The notes under the pieces were generated by a model. It saw nothing but the letters and a program-made list of their open reading frames with translations. It was not told where the DNA came from and searched no databases. Both the position numbers and the translations under genes were made by a program. A DNA stretch of 64,000 nucleotides from Riptortus pedestris (taxonomy: Eukaryota > Arthropoda > Insecta > Hemiptera > Alydidae): NCBI GenBank assembly GCA_019009955.1, contig CM032232.1:136296001-136360000 (forward strand), written 5' to 3'. Positions 51,866 through 64,000 of this stretch are shown here, one piece after another (the stretch's first letter is position 1; each line of letters opens with the position of its first letter).

Positions 51866-54800
51866 AGTTAACTCACCAAGAGTACTTCTGTAGTCCATGT
51901 ATTAGGAATGTTGTAAGTTAACTCACCACGAGTATTTCTGTAGGTAGCCGATATTTTAGGGGTGTTGCAAGTTAAGTCACCACGAATACTTCTGTAGTCG
52001 ATATATTAGTGGTGTGGCAGGTTAAGTCACCATGATAAACTTCTGTAGCCGATATTTTAGGGGTGTTGCAAGTTAAGTCACCACGAATACTTATGTACCC
52101 GACATTTTGGGATGTTGTAAGTTAACTCACCACGAGTATTTCTGTAGCCGATGTTTTAGGGGTGTTGCAAGTTAAGTCACCACGAGTACTTATGTACCCG
52201 ATATTTTAGGGGTGTTGCAAGTTAAGTCACCACGATTACTTCTGTAGTCCATATATTAGGGGTGTTGCAAGTTAAATCTCCACGATTAGGTACTTCTGTA
52301 GCCGATATATTAGGGATGTTGTAAGTTAACTCACCACGAGTATTTGTGTAGCCGATATTTTAGGGGTGTTGCAAGTTAAGTCACCACGAATACTTCTGTA
52401 GTCGATATATTAAGGGTGTTGCAAGTTAAATCTCCACGATTACTTCTGTAGTCCATATATTAGGGGTGTTGCAAGTTAAAATCTCCACGATTAGGTACTT
52501 CTGTAGCCGATATATTAGGGGTGTTGCAAGTTAACTCACCACGAGTACTTATGTAGCCGATATTTTAGGGGTGTTGCAAGTTAAGTCACCACGATTACTT
52601 CTGTAGTCGATATATTAAGGGTGTTGCAAGTTAACTCACCACGAGTACTTCTGTAGTCGATATTTTAGGGGTGTTGCAAGTTAAGTCACCACGATTACTT
52701 CTGTAGCCGATATTTTAGGGGTGTTGCAAGTTAAGTCACCACGATTACTTCTGTAGTCCATATATTAGGGGTGTTGCAAGTTAAATCTCCACGATTAGGT
52801 ACTTCTGTAGCCGATATATTAGGGGTGTTGCAAGTTAACTCACCACGAGTACTTATGTAGCCGATATTTTAGGGGTGTTGCAAGTTAAGTCACCACGAAT
52901 ACTTCTGTAGTCGATATATTAGGGGTGTTGCAAGTTAAGTCACCACATTACTTCTGTAGCCGATATATTAGGGGTGTTGCAAGTTAACATACACGATTAT
53001 GTAGCCGATATATTAGGGGTGTTGCAAGTTATCTCACCACGAGTACTTCTGTAGCCGATGTATTATGGGTGTTGCAAGTTAACTCACCACGAGTACTTCT
53101 GTAGCCGATGTATTAGGGGTGTTGCAAGTTAACTCACCACGAGTACTTCTGTAGCCGATGTATTAGGGGTGTTGCAAGTTAACTCACCACGATTACTTCT
53201 GTAGCCGATATATTAGGGGTGTTGCAAGTTAACTCACCATGATTACTTATGTAGCCGATATTTTAGGGGTGTTGCAAGTTAAGTCACCACGAGTACTTCT
53301 GTAGCCGATATTTTAGGGGTGTTGCAAGTTAAGTCACCACGAGTACTTCTGTAGCCGATATTTTAGGGGTGTTGCAAGTTAAGTCACCACGAGTACTTCT
53401 GTAGCCGATATTTTAGGGGTGTTGCAAGTTAACTCAACACGAGTACTTATGTAGCCGACATTTTAGGGGTGTTGCAAGTTAACTCAACACGAGTACTTAT
53501 GTAGCCGATATATTAGGGGTGTTGCAAGTTACCTCAACACGAGTACTTATGTAGCCGATATATTAGGGGTGTTGCAAGTTAACTCAACACGAGTACTTAT
53601 GTAGCCGATATATTAGGGGTGTTGCAAGTTAACTCAACACGAGTACTTATGTAGCCGATATTTTAGGGGTGTTGCAAGTTAACTCACCACGATAAACTTC
53701 TGTAGCCGATATTTTAGGGGTGTTGCAAGTTAAGTCACCACGAGTACTTCTGTAGCCGATATTTTAGGGGTGTTGCAAGTTAAGTCACCACGAGTACTTC
53801 TGTAGCCGATATTTTAGGGGTGTTGCAAGTTAAGTCACCACGAGTACTTCTGTAGCCGATGTATTAGGGGTGTTGCAAGTTAACTCACCACGAGTACTTC
53901 TGTAGCCGATGTATTAGGGGTGTTGCAAGTTAACTCACCACGAGTACTTCTGTAGCCGATGTTTTAGGGGTGTTGCAAGTTAAGTCACCACGAGTACTTC
54001 TGTAGCCGATGTATTAGGGATGTTGTAAGTTAACTCACCACGAGTATTTCTGTAGCCGATATTTTAGGGGTGTTGCAAGTTAACTCAACACGAGTACTTA
54101 TGTAGCCGATATTTTAGGGGTGTTGCAAGTTAACTCAACACGAGTACTTATGTAGCCGATATTTTAGGGGTGTTGCAAGTTAACTCAACACGAGTACTTA
54201 TGTAGCCGATATATTAGGGGTGTTGCAAGTTACCTCAACACGAGTACTTATGTAGCCGATATATTATGGGTGTTGCAAGTTAACTCACCACGAGTACTTC
54301 TGTAGCCGATGTATTAGGGGTGTTGCAAGTTAACTCACCACGAGTACTTCTGTAGCCGATGTATTATGGGTGTTGCAAGTTAACTCACCACGAGTACTTC
54401 TGTAGCCGATGTATTATGGGTGTTGCAAGTTAACTCACCACGAGTATTTGTGTAGCCGATATTTTAGGGGTGTTGCAAGTTAAGTCACCACGAATACTTA
54501 TGTACCCGACATTTTGGGATGTTGTAAGTTAACTCACCACGAGTATTTCTGTAGCCGATGTTTTAGGGGTGTTGCAAGTTAAGTCACCACGAATACTTAT
54601 GTACCCGACATTTTGGGATGTTGTAAGTTAACTCACCACGAGTATTTCTGTAGCCGATGTTTTAGGGGTGTTGCAAGTTAAGTCACCACGAGTACTTCTG
54701 TAGCCGATATTTTAGGGGTGTTGCAAGTTAACTCAACACGAGTACTTCTGTAGCCGATATTTTAGGGGTGTTGCAAGTTAACTCAACACGAGTACTTATG

Positions 54801-57800
54801 TAGCCGATATTTTAGGGGTGTTGCAAGTTAACTCAACACGACTACTTATGTACCCGACATTTTAGGGATGTTGTAAGTTAACTCACCACGAGTATTTCTG
54901 TAGCCGATATTTTAGGGGTGTTGCAAGTTAAGTCACCACGAGTACTTATGTACCCGACATTTTAGGGATGTTGTAAGTTAACTCACCACGAGTATTTCTG
55001 TAGCCGATATTTTAGGGGTGTTGCAAGTTAAGTCACCACGAGTACTTCTGTAGCCGATATTTTAGGGGTGTTGCAAGTTAAGTCACCACGAGTACTTATG
55101 TACCCGACATTTTAGGGATGTTGTAAGTTAACTCACCACGAGTATTTCTGTAGCCGATATTTTAGGGGTGTTGCAAGTTAAGTCACCACGAGTACTTATG
55201 TACCCGACATTTTGGGATGTTGTAAGTTAACTCACCACGAGTATTTCTGTAGCCGATATTTTAGGGGTGTTGCAAGTTAAGTCACCACGAGTACTTATGT
55301 ACCCGACATTTTGGGAAGTTGTAAGTTAAATAAACACGAATAATTAATTAGCCCATTTTTTAGGGGTGTTGAAAGTTAAGTCAACACGAGTACATATGTA
55401 CCCGATATATTAGGGGTGTTGCAAGTTAACTCAACACGAGTACTTATGTAGCCGATATATTAGGGGTGTTGCAAGTTAACTCAACACGAGTACTTATGTA
55501 GCCGATATTTAGGGGTGTTGCAAGTTAACTCAACACGAGTACTTATGTAGCCGATATTTTAGGGGTGTTGCAAGTTAAGTCACCACGAGTACTTATGTAC
55601 CCGACATTTTAGGGATGTTGTAAGTTAACTCACCACGAGTATTTCTGTAGCCGATATTTTAGGGGTGTTGCAAGTTAAGTCACCACGAGTACTTATGTAC
55701 CCGACATTTTAGGAATGTTGTAAGTTAACTCACCACGAGTATTTCTGTAGCCGATATTTTAGGGGTGTTGCAAGTTACCTCAACACGAGTACTTATGTAG
55801 CCGATATATTAGGGATGTTGTAAATTAACTCACCACGAGTATTTCTGTAGCCGATATTTTAGGGGTGTTGCAAGTTAAGTCACCACGAGTACTTATGTAC
55901 CCGACATTTTAGGGATGTTGTAAGTTAACTCACCACGAGTATTTCTGTAGCCGATATTTTAGGGGTGTTGCAAGTTAAGTCACCACGAGTACTTCTGTAG
56001 CCGATGTATTATGGGTGTTGCAAGTTAACTCACCACGAGTACTTCTGTAGCCGATGTATTATGGGTGTTGCAAGTTAACTCACCACGAGTACTTCTGTAG
56101 CCGATGTATTATGGGTGTTGCAAGTTAACTCACCACGAGTACTTCTGTAGCCGATATTTTAGGGGTGTTGCAAGTTAAGTCACCACGAGTACTTCTGTAG
56201 CCGATATTTTAGGGGTGTTGCAAGTTAAGTCACCACGAGTACTTCTGTAGCCGATATGGGGTGTTGCAAGTTAAGTCACCACGAGTACTTCTGTAGCCGA
56301 TATTTTAGGGGTGTTGCAAGTTAACTCAACACGAGTACTTCTGTAGCCGATATATTAGGGTGTTGCAAGTTAACTCAACACGAGTACTTATGTAGCCGAT
56401 ATTAGGGGTGTTGCAAGTTAACTCAACACGAGTACTTATGTAGCCGATATATTAGGGGTGTTGCAAGTTACCTCAACACGAGTACTTATGTAGCCGATAT
56501 ATTAGGGGTGTTGCAAGTTAACTCACCGATAACTTCTGTAGCCGATATTTTGGGGTGTTGCAAGTTAAGTCACCACGAGTACTTCTGTAGCCGATATTTT
56601 AGGGGTGTTGCAAGTTAAGTCACCACGAGTACTTCTGTAGCCGATATTTTAGGGGTGTTGCAAGTTAAGTCACCACGAGTACTTCTGTAGCCGATATTTT
56701 AGGGGTGTTGCAAGTTTAACTCAACACGAGTACTTATGTAGCCGATATTTTAGGGGTGTTGCAAGTTAATACTTATGTAGCCGATATTTTAGGGGTGTTG
56801 CAAGTTAAGCTCACCACGAGTTACTTCTGTAGCCGATATTTTTAGGGGTGTTGCAAGTTAAGTCACCACGAGTAACTTCTGTAGGGGATATTTAGGGGTG
56901 TTGCAAGTTAAGTCACCACGAGTACTTCTGTAGCCGATATTTTAGGGGTGTTGCAAGTTAAGTCACCACGAGTACTTCTGTAGCCGATATTTTAGGGTGT
57001 TGCAAGTTATAACTCACCACGAGTACTTCTGTAGCCGATATTTTAGGGGTGTTGCAAGTTAAGTCACACGAGTACTTCTGTAGCCGATATTTTAGGGGTG
57101 TTGCAAGTTAACTCACCACGATTACTTCTGTAGCCGATATATTAGGGGTGTTGCAAGTTAAGTCACCACGAGTACTTCTGTAGCCGATGTTTTAGGGGTG
57201 TTGCAAGTTAAGTCACCACGAGTACTTATGTACCCGACATTTTGGGATGTTGTAAGTTAACTCACCACGAGTATTTCTGTAGCCGATATATTAGGGGTGT
57301 TGCAAGTTAATCACCACGAGTACTTCTGTAGCCGATATATTAGGGGTGTTGCAAGTTAAATCACCACGAGTACTTATGTAGCCGATATTTTAGGGGTGTT
57401 GCAAGTTAACTCACCACGATACTTCTGTAGCCGATATATTAGGGGTGTTGCAAGTTAAGTCACCACGAGTACTTATGTAGCCGATATATTAGGGGTGTTG
57501 CAAGTTAACTCAACACGAGTACTTATGTAGCCGATTTTTTAGGGGTGTTGCAAGTTACGTCACCACGTTTACTTATGTACCCGACATTTTGGGATGTTGT
57601 AAGTTAACTCACCACGAGTATTTCTGTACCCGACATTTTAGGGGTGGTTGCAAGTTAACTCACCACGAGTATTTGTGTAGCCGATATTTTAGGGGTGTTG
57701 CAAGTTAAGTCACCACGAATACTTATGTACCCGACATTGTGGGATGTTGTAAGTTAACTCACCACGAGTATTTCTGTAGCCGATATTTTAGGGGTGTTGC

Positions 57801-59863
57801 AAGTTAACTCAACACGAGTACTTCTGTAGCCGATATTTTAGGGGTGTTGCAAGTTAACTCAACACGAGTACTTATGTAGCCGATATTTTAGGGGTGTTGC
57901 AAGTTAACTCAACACGAGTACTTATGTAGCCGATATATTAGGGGTGTTGCAAGTTAACTCAACACGAGTACTTCTGTAGCCGATATATTAGGGATGTTGC
58001 AAGTTAACTCAACACGAGTACTTCTGTAGCCGATGTATTATGGGTGTTGCAAGTTAACTCACCACGAGTACTTCTGTAGCCGATGTATTAGGGGTGTTGC
58101 AAGTTAACTCACCACGAGTACTTCTGTAGGTAGCCGATATTTTAGGGGTGTTGCAAGTTAAGTCACCACGAGTACTTATGTACCCGACATTTTAGGGATG
58201 TTGTAAGTTAACTCACCACGAGTATTTCTGTAGCCGATATTTTAGGGGTGTTGCAAGTTAAGTCACCACGAGTACTTATGTACCCGACATTTTAGGGATG
58301 TTGTAAGTTAAGTCACCACGAGTACTTCTGTAGCCGATATTTTAGGGGTGTTGCAAGTTAAGTCACCACGAGTACTTCTGTAGCCGATATTTTAGGGGTG
58401 TTGCAAGTTAAGTCACCACGAGTACTTCTGTAGCCGATATTTTAGGGGTGTTGCAAGTTAACTCAACACGAGTACTTATGTAGCCGATATTTTAGGGGTG
58501 TTGCAAGTTAACTCAACACGAGTACTTCTGTAGCCGATATTTTAGGGGTGTTGCAAGATAACTCACCACGAGTACTTCTGTATCCGATATTTTAGGGGTG
58601 TTGCAAGTTAACTCAACACGAGTACTTATGTAGCCGATATATTAGGGGTGTTGCAAGTTAACTCAACACGAGTACTTATGTAGCCGATTTTAGGGGTGTT
58701 GCAAGTTAACTCAACACGAGTACTTATGTAGCCGATATATTAGGGGTGTTGCAAGTTAACTCAACACGAGTACTTATGTAGCCGATATTTTAGGGATGTT
58801 GTAAGTTAACTCACCACGAGTATTTCTGTAGCCGATGTTTTAGGGGTGTTGCAAGTTAAGTCACCACGAGTACTTATGTACCCGACATTTTGGGATGTTG
58901 TAAGTTAACTCACCACGAGTATTTCTGTAGCCGATATTTTAGGGGTGTTGCAAGTTAAGTCACCACGAATACTTATGTAGCCGATATTTTAGGGGTGTTG
59001 CAAGTTAAGTCACCACGAGTACTTCTGTAGCCGATATTTTAGGGGTGTTGCAAGTTAAGTCACCACGAGTACTTCTGTAGCCGATATTTTAGGGGTGTTG
59101 CAAGTTAACTCACCACGAGTACTTCTGTAGCCGATGTATTAGGGGTGTTGCAAGTTAACTCACCACGAGTACTTCTGTAGCCGATGTATTATGGGTGTTG
59201 CAAGTTAACTCAACACGAGTACTTATGTAGCCGATATTTTAGGGGTGTTGCAAGTTAACTCAACACGAGTACTTATGTAGCCGATATTTTAGGGGTGTTG
59301 CAAGTTAACTCAACACGAGTACTTATGTAGCCGATATATTAGGGGTGTTGCAAGTTAACTCAACACGAGTACTTCTGTAGCCGATATTTTAGGGGTGTTG
59401 CAAGTTAAGTCAACACGAGTACTTATGTAGCCGATATTTTAGGGGTGTTGCAAGTTAAGTCACCACGAGTACTTCTGTAGCCGACATTTTAGGGGTGTTG
59501 CAAGTTAACTCACCACGAGTATTTCTGTAGCCGATATTTTAGGGGTGTTGCAAGTTAACTCACCACGAGTACTTCTGTAGCCGATGTATTATGGGTGTTG
59601 CAAGTTAACTCACCACGAGTACTTCTGTAGCCGATGTATTATGGGTGTTGCAAGTTAACTCACCACGAGTACTTCTGTAGCCGATGTATTATGGGTGTTG
59701 CAAGTTAACTCACCACGAGTACTTCTGTAGCCGATGTATTAGGGGTGTTGCAAGTTAACTCACCACGAGTACTTCTGTAGCCGATGTATTATGGGTGTTG
59801 CAAGTTAAGTCACCACGAGTACTTCTGTAGCCGATATTTTAGGGTGCATAACTTAACTCACCA
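51866..59863. repeat. 8-kb tandem array of a 50-bp monomer (about 160 copies)
   Basis: The monomer reads GTTGCAAGTTAACTCACCAC, then GAGTACTTCTGTAGCCGATG, then TATTAGGGGT, all in one orientation. Variant positions recur: AACTC or AAGTC, CACC or CAAC, CTTCTG or CTTATG, AGCCGAT or ACCCGAC, TATTAG or TTTTAG. Several stretches alternate two variants as a 100-bp dimer (for example 54870-55320 and 58160-58330). Short insertions or deletions break the period near 52290, 52480, 56250, 56520 and 56770. Copies at both edges are more diverged than the middle. Fifty is not a multiple of three, so no long frame survives. No gene inside. Confidence 0.97.
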
Positions 59864-60117
59864 GCTGTTACTGATATTAGCTAACGTTAGGTGTAGTGTT
59901 TTTGGTGCAGGTATAATGTTTATAAAATCCTAATGAAATAAGAAATAAAATTGCCTACATTTCTCCCTTTCAGATTTGACAACCCCGTACAACAGCGAAA
60001 AGGCGATTAAGATAAACGTTTACCATGATTAACATGAGGATCACAGGTAACACTTTCTTATTAGATATATACTAAGCTGTAAAGAGTATCTAGTCGAATC
60101 AGACAGTGATAAACAAA
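59864..60117. other. Right flank of the tandem array
   Basis: Unassigned unique-looking sequence. Confidence 0.35.
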
Positions 60118-60255
60118 ATTCCGTCACGCAGGGGCTGCGCAAACTAAGCAAATTTCCCTTGTGATGTGTAACAATAGATACACTTTTTTGACGTATAGTA
60201 ACGGAGATATTTCGAATTTTCGCAAATCTTCCCTCTAACCCCCCCCCCCCCACCC
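60118..60255 (+). mobile_element. HINE-like fragment
   Basis: CCGTCACGCAGGGGCTGCGC 5' block, then body text AACGGAGATATTTCGAATTT. The middle is deleted. Confidence 0.55.
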
Positions 60256-60326
60256 TCTCCAAAACCAAAATATTCCCAAAGCCCAACCTGCATCCAAAAA
60301 AAGTTATAGTTACAATTTTGTGGTAC

Positions 60327-60432
60327 ACTGGCGGCGGTGTGTGTTGTCCACTACAGCTGTCTCAATCGGGGCGAGACTATAACTGCCGACAAGAACTGTC
60401 AACAAATTGATAATATGAATCGGAAGTAGCAT
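60327..60432 (-). CDS. Possible signal-peptide exon, unknown
   Basis: A less AT-rich island (about 60300-60560). On the minus strand a frame starts MLLPIHIINLLTVLVGSYSL, a good signal-peptide profile, and reaches a possible donor (CAGT|GTACCA). Without splicing it stops at 60310. An upstream ATG in the same frame starts at 60549. Any next exon would have to lie left, across or beyond the 8-kb array; none was found. Speculative. Confidence 0.2.
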
Positions 60433-60576
60433 CTTGGCCCATGATTGGCTAATCGGAAGGGGCCTTCTCCAGACCACACGTTCCACAACCATCGCTATGA
60501 CGACTGCGTGAGTTGGGCTAGGCAGTTCTTCACCATCCACCTTATGCACCTAACCTCTCTCCTACTGACTTCCGCT

Positions 60577-60700
60577 TTTAGCAGATTTCCCTTAAGGGAA
60601 ATCAGCTATTGAGGTCGTACTCATGACGGAATTTTCGAAATTTTTCTTCAAATGTCCATCGATCCTACCTAGTAGATGACGAAAATGAGGTCCATTCAAA

Positions 60701-60765
<65 letters not shown>

Positions 60766-62125
60766 GTAACCTCTGTCTGTACATTGATTTTTTTCGCGAA
60801 ATTTCACGATAACTTTTCGTTTCACATGTCATAGATACCATAACTGCATTTTGTTCCTTCTTAGACTTTAGGCTATATTATTATTCTCTAAGACAAACAG
60901 AAGTGGGGGTTATAAGGGAGGCCTGAAATTAAAAATAGCGATATTTCGTTTCCTATTGGTTTTTCGGCAAATATGCACATAACAAAAGTTATTTATTTTG
61001 TTATTTAGAGTAACTTTTGTTGTATACACTTTCGTCGTATACCGAAGTATAAATGAGTTATACGCTAAAAATTATAGCGGGAGTCAACAATTTTATTTGG
61101 CATAAAACACTCAACCGAACTAAGTAAAAGTCGGTATGTGTATTAGCACTATCACCTTTATTATAATAAGCCATACCAACATTTCTAGGGACGGGCAGGA
61201 GTGGGGGTTGTAAGAGAGGCCTGAATTCAAAAATAGCGGTATGTCGTTTTCTATTTGTTTTTCGGCAAATATGAACATAACAAAAGTTGTTTATTTTGTT
61301 ATATAAAGTAAAGTTTGTTACATTCACCTTTGTCGTATATATATATATATTTATTTTTGTCTGTTACCGCTCTAGCTGTCACAATTTTTGTTTGATCATT
61401 ACCAAACTCGATATTTAGTCGTTTATGTGAAAAAAAAGTTCAAGTTCGTTAACGGCTGAAATCGGATCAGGGGGAGGGGGAGGGGGGGTTAGAGGTGGAG
61501 AATTTTAAAAATTCGAAATATCTCCATTATTACCAGTCGGATTAAAAAAAGTATATAGAATATATCTTATTGCAAATTAAATTTACTATTAATATTGTTA
61601 TATACATTTATTCTCTATCTTGAATATTAACCGAGATATTTGCATTTTTCAGTTTTCAGCCTTCAGTAAACCCCCACTACTACTAGTATTACATAAACAA
61701 GAATCTGATATGTAATAAACCACATTATTCGAATCCTACATACCAAATATTGTTCTCATTGAACATTTACTTTGTTAGATATATGGAAATACGTTCTGAT
61801 GACTCCCCTTCTTTCGTTTCGGATTACTAAAATTTGAGGGAATGAAATAAAACTGATTCTGATTCATTACAAATTACATCACTAGCTTTAGTAAATAGTT
61901 TTCAATAAAATGAATATGTTATATTCAGATATATTTCATTAATTGTTTGTCTTTCCGGTCTATCTATGCGGCGCTTCGAGGCTGTCTGGTCGGCCTGTTT
62001 GTTTACAATTCACTCCCTTTCCGTTGTAGAGATTATTAACTTGTATTGTAAGTTTACTGAGCATTCATGGTAGTGGTTACCTGTATATATATCTTTATCT
62101 ATTTTAAACCTTCGCATGGGAAATC
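60577..62125 (-). mobile_element. HINE-like element with Helitron in its TA core
   Basis: 3' end TTAGCAGATTTCCCTTAAGG at left, TA core at 60703-60760, Helitron piece 60761-61336, then the HINE resumes (TCTGTTACCGCTCTAGC at 61360) through the GAGATATTTGCATTTTTCAG body. It ends near 62125 at a decayed 5' region (GCATGGGAAATCTGCTTA). Confidence 0.7.
60761..61336 (+). mobile_element. Helitron 5'-half fragment
   Basis: AAATTGTAACCTCTGTCTGT start; two internal units marked by CCTGAAATTAAAAATAGCG and a diverged second copy. The CTAG end is missing. Confidence 0.65.
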
Positions 62126-62600
62126 TGCTTATATAAAAATATTTATATTAAATTTAATTTGCAATAAGATTGGTTCTATACAATTTTTTGATCCGACAGT
62201 AAGTTCGAGTAACGGAGATATTTCGAATTTTCGAAAATCCCCCCCTCTAAACCCCCCTCCAACTGGTCCGATTTCAGCCGTTAACGAACTTGATCTTCCT
62301 TTTTACATAAAACGATTAAATACCGAGTTTGGTGACGATTAAACAAAAATGACGACCGCTAGAGCGTTAACGGACAAATATATATAATAATCTATAATAT
62401 ATATAATATATATATAGATATATTATATATATATATATAATTATATAGTTTTGAACGAATTAAAACCTCATTTTCGTCATCTCCTGGGTAGGAGCGATGG
62501 ACATTTGAAGAAATTTTACAAAAAATCGCGTCATGAGTACGCCCTCACAATAGCCCCCCCCCCCCCCGATTTCCCCCAAGGGGGGAAATCTTCTAAAACC
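62126..62600 (+). mobile_element. HINE-like element, 5'-truncated
   Basis: Body from TTTAATTTGCAATAAGATTG, an irregular TA core at 62380-62450, the GGAGCGATGGACATTTGAAG block and a C- and G-rich distorted hairpin ending GGGGGAAATCTTCTAAAA. It abuts an opposite copy at 62125. Confidence 0.65.
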
Positions 62601-62705
62601 TGCATTAAGATCGCATCAACCAATACTTCACGCAGTAAAAATTCAATGAAAACAATATTTAGTAGTTAGGCCTCCAATAAAGTGGTTCAAGATCCAACAG
62701 CTTAT

Positions 62706-63215
62706 TGTCAAAAGTAGATCACGCAGGGGCTGCTTAAGCTAAGCAGATTTCCCACGTGAAGTTTTACGATAGATAAATCGACATACTGGTAACACAACAC
62801 CACCGTGAATAATAATTAAATAAATACAAACAGTAATGATAAATCTTTCAGTCAATTTTAATAACCTCCAGTGGAGAGGCAGGTCTGTCAACCTCTCACT
62901 GTTGAACAGATAGATAGAAATATTCTTCACCGAAATTAAAAACAATTACTGAAATATATCTGAAAATAACATGTTAATTTTATTGAAAACTATTTACTAT
63001 ATATAGTACTGTAATTTATTATGAATCAGAATAAATTTTATCTCAATCACTCAAATTTTAGAAATACAGGAACTCAAGACGGGGGGGGGGGGGCAACAGA
63101 ACGTATTTGTATGTATCTCATATATTAAAAGTCTCTTTAAAACAATATTTGGTATTTAAGATTAGAGTAAAGTAGTTCATGAAATAACAGCTCATTGTTA
63201 CTATGACATGAGAGA
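62706..63215 (+). mobile_element. HINE-like element, 5' half
   Basis: GATCACGCAGGGGCTGCTTA, then AAGCAGATTTCCCACGTGAA and the GTTTTACGATAGATAAATCG leader. The body continues to about 63215, where unrelated AT-rich DNA (63216-63570) interrupts. It probably resumes at 63580. Confidence 0.65.
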
Positions 63216-63579
63216 TAAAAGGAAAAAAATGTACAATAATTATCAATTATTGGCCAAATATAAAGACAGTTAAAAATATTAAGCCAGTAGTAAGAAGTGT
63301 AAATAAGAAAGTAACTCGTTTACTAGCACAAATCTGTAATAATTATAAATAAATAAAAATGTATTTATAGATTTAGTTAAGAAATAATTGTATAGACGAT
63401 TAGTAAATTTAATACCCTTAGGATATGACAAGAGCGGTATTTACAATGTATTAGTTGATATTATTTAAGACCTAGAGTAAAACAGGGACTTGTAAACAGC
63501 ATTATACTACTATAAAGGGCATAATAACCTAATTGTTGATTGCCCAAATCATATTAATCCTAATCCTAATATGATTTGA

Positions 63580-63881
63580 GAAAGAAGGGGGATTACTGAA
63601 GGCCGGAAACTATGCAATCCAAACATCTCGGTTAATATTCATGATACAGAAAATAGTTATGGAAAAATTAAATATGAAATAAGACTGGTTCTATATAATT
63701 TTTCAACCCGAAGCATAACACAGAAATATCAAATTTTCAAAATTCCCATCCCCCGGTTTGATTTCCGGCATTAACGAACTTGATCTTTAGTTTTCCATGA
63801 ACCGCTTATATATCGACTTTGGTGGAGATTAAACACAAATTTATGAGAGCTAGGGTGGTAACAGACAAGTGTGTGTGTGTA
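63580..63881 (+). mobile_element. HINE-like body, cut by a Helitron
   Basis: GGGGGATTACTGAAGGCCGG, ACATCTCGGTTAATATTCAT, and GGTGGTAACAGACAAG, followed by a (GT)n core where a Helitron starts. Confidence 0.6.
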
Positions 63882-64000
63882 TCTTTATACACATAATTCT
63901 ACTGTACGTGTGTATGTCGCTGAACTCCTCCTAGACGTCTGGACCGATTTGAATGAATTATTTTGTACGCATTTGGGTGACGCCCTAGATGGTTTAGCGC
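63882..64000 (+). mobile_element. Helitron 5' end, cut by right edge
   Basis: TCTTTATACACATAATTCTA after an A, then ACTGTACGTGTGTATGTCGC. It is the same family as the complete element at 34996-35441; the rest lies outside the window. Confidence 0.7.

Noticed and set aside
51866..59863. CRISPR-like array
   Set aside because: The monomers are contiguous with no unique spacers, and the setting is an insect genome.
51866..59863. Telomeric repeat, because monomers contain TTAGGGG
   Set aside because: The motif occurs once per 50 bp, not as tandem TTAGG; the likeness is probably chance.

Overview
The window looks like AT-rich nuclear DNA of an insect. The evidence is GT-AG introns, AATAAA signals, signal peptides, and dense short transposable elements with long (TA)n tracts. 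One multicopy gene fragment resembles a family I remember from hemipteran genomes, so a planthopper-like hemipteran is my guess, but the species is not proven. No bacterial, phage or CRISPR features were seen.

Genes, left to right. (1) The 5' two thirds of a protein disulfide isomerase gene, minus strand, six exons between 15083 and 359; the rest lies beyond the left edge. (2) A METTL22-like protein methyltransferase, plus strand, six exons, 16756-23349. A possible short exon starts divergently about 100 bp upstream of it. (3) A broken, internally deleted copy of a repeated zinc-finger-like gene, 26366-27154. (4) A small basic and acidic protein I do not recognise, assembled from six phase-compatible minus-strand exons, 37612-27643 (about 163 aa). 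(5) An ankyrin-repeat protein with an N-terminal signal sequence, minus strand, three exons, 44235-40779 (399 aa). Apart from two weak coding fragments near 50 kb and 60.4 kb, no gene is seen right of 44.3 kb.

Mobile DNA fills introns and intergenic space. The commonest family has the layout of HINE/DINE-1-like Helentron derivatives: a 5' block with a subterminal inverted repeat, a (TA)n core, a conserved 3' block and a 3' hairpin ending in CTAA. A second family with a different hairpin has a similar plan. Canonical short Helitrons (5' TC, hairpin, CTAG 3' end, A/T flanks) sit repeatedly inside the TA cores of the first family. There are also many copies of a tRNA-derived SINE with a (TAA)n tail, some with target-site duplications, a piggyBac-like MITE flanked by TTAA, and decayed LINE fragments.

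From about 51.87 to 59.86 kb is an 8-kb tandem array of a 50-bp monomer (about 160 copies), partly arranged as 100-bp dimers. Flanking sequence on both sides is mostly HINE and Helitron debris, often nested or back to back.

All exon joins are by eye from splice consensus and reading phase. No similarity search was run; family names rest on recognised motifs.
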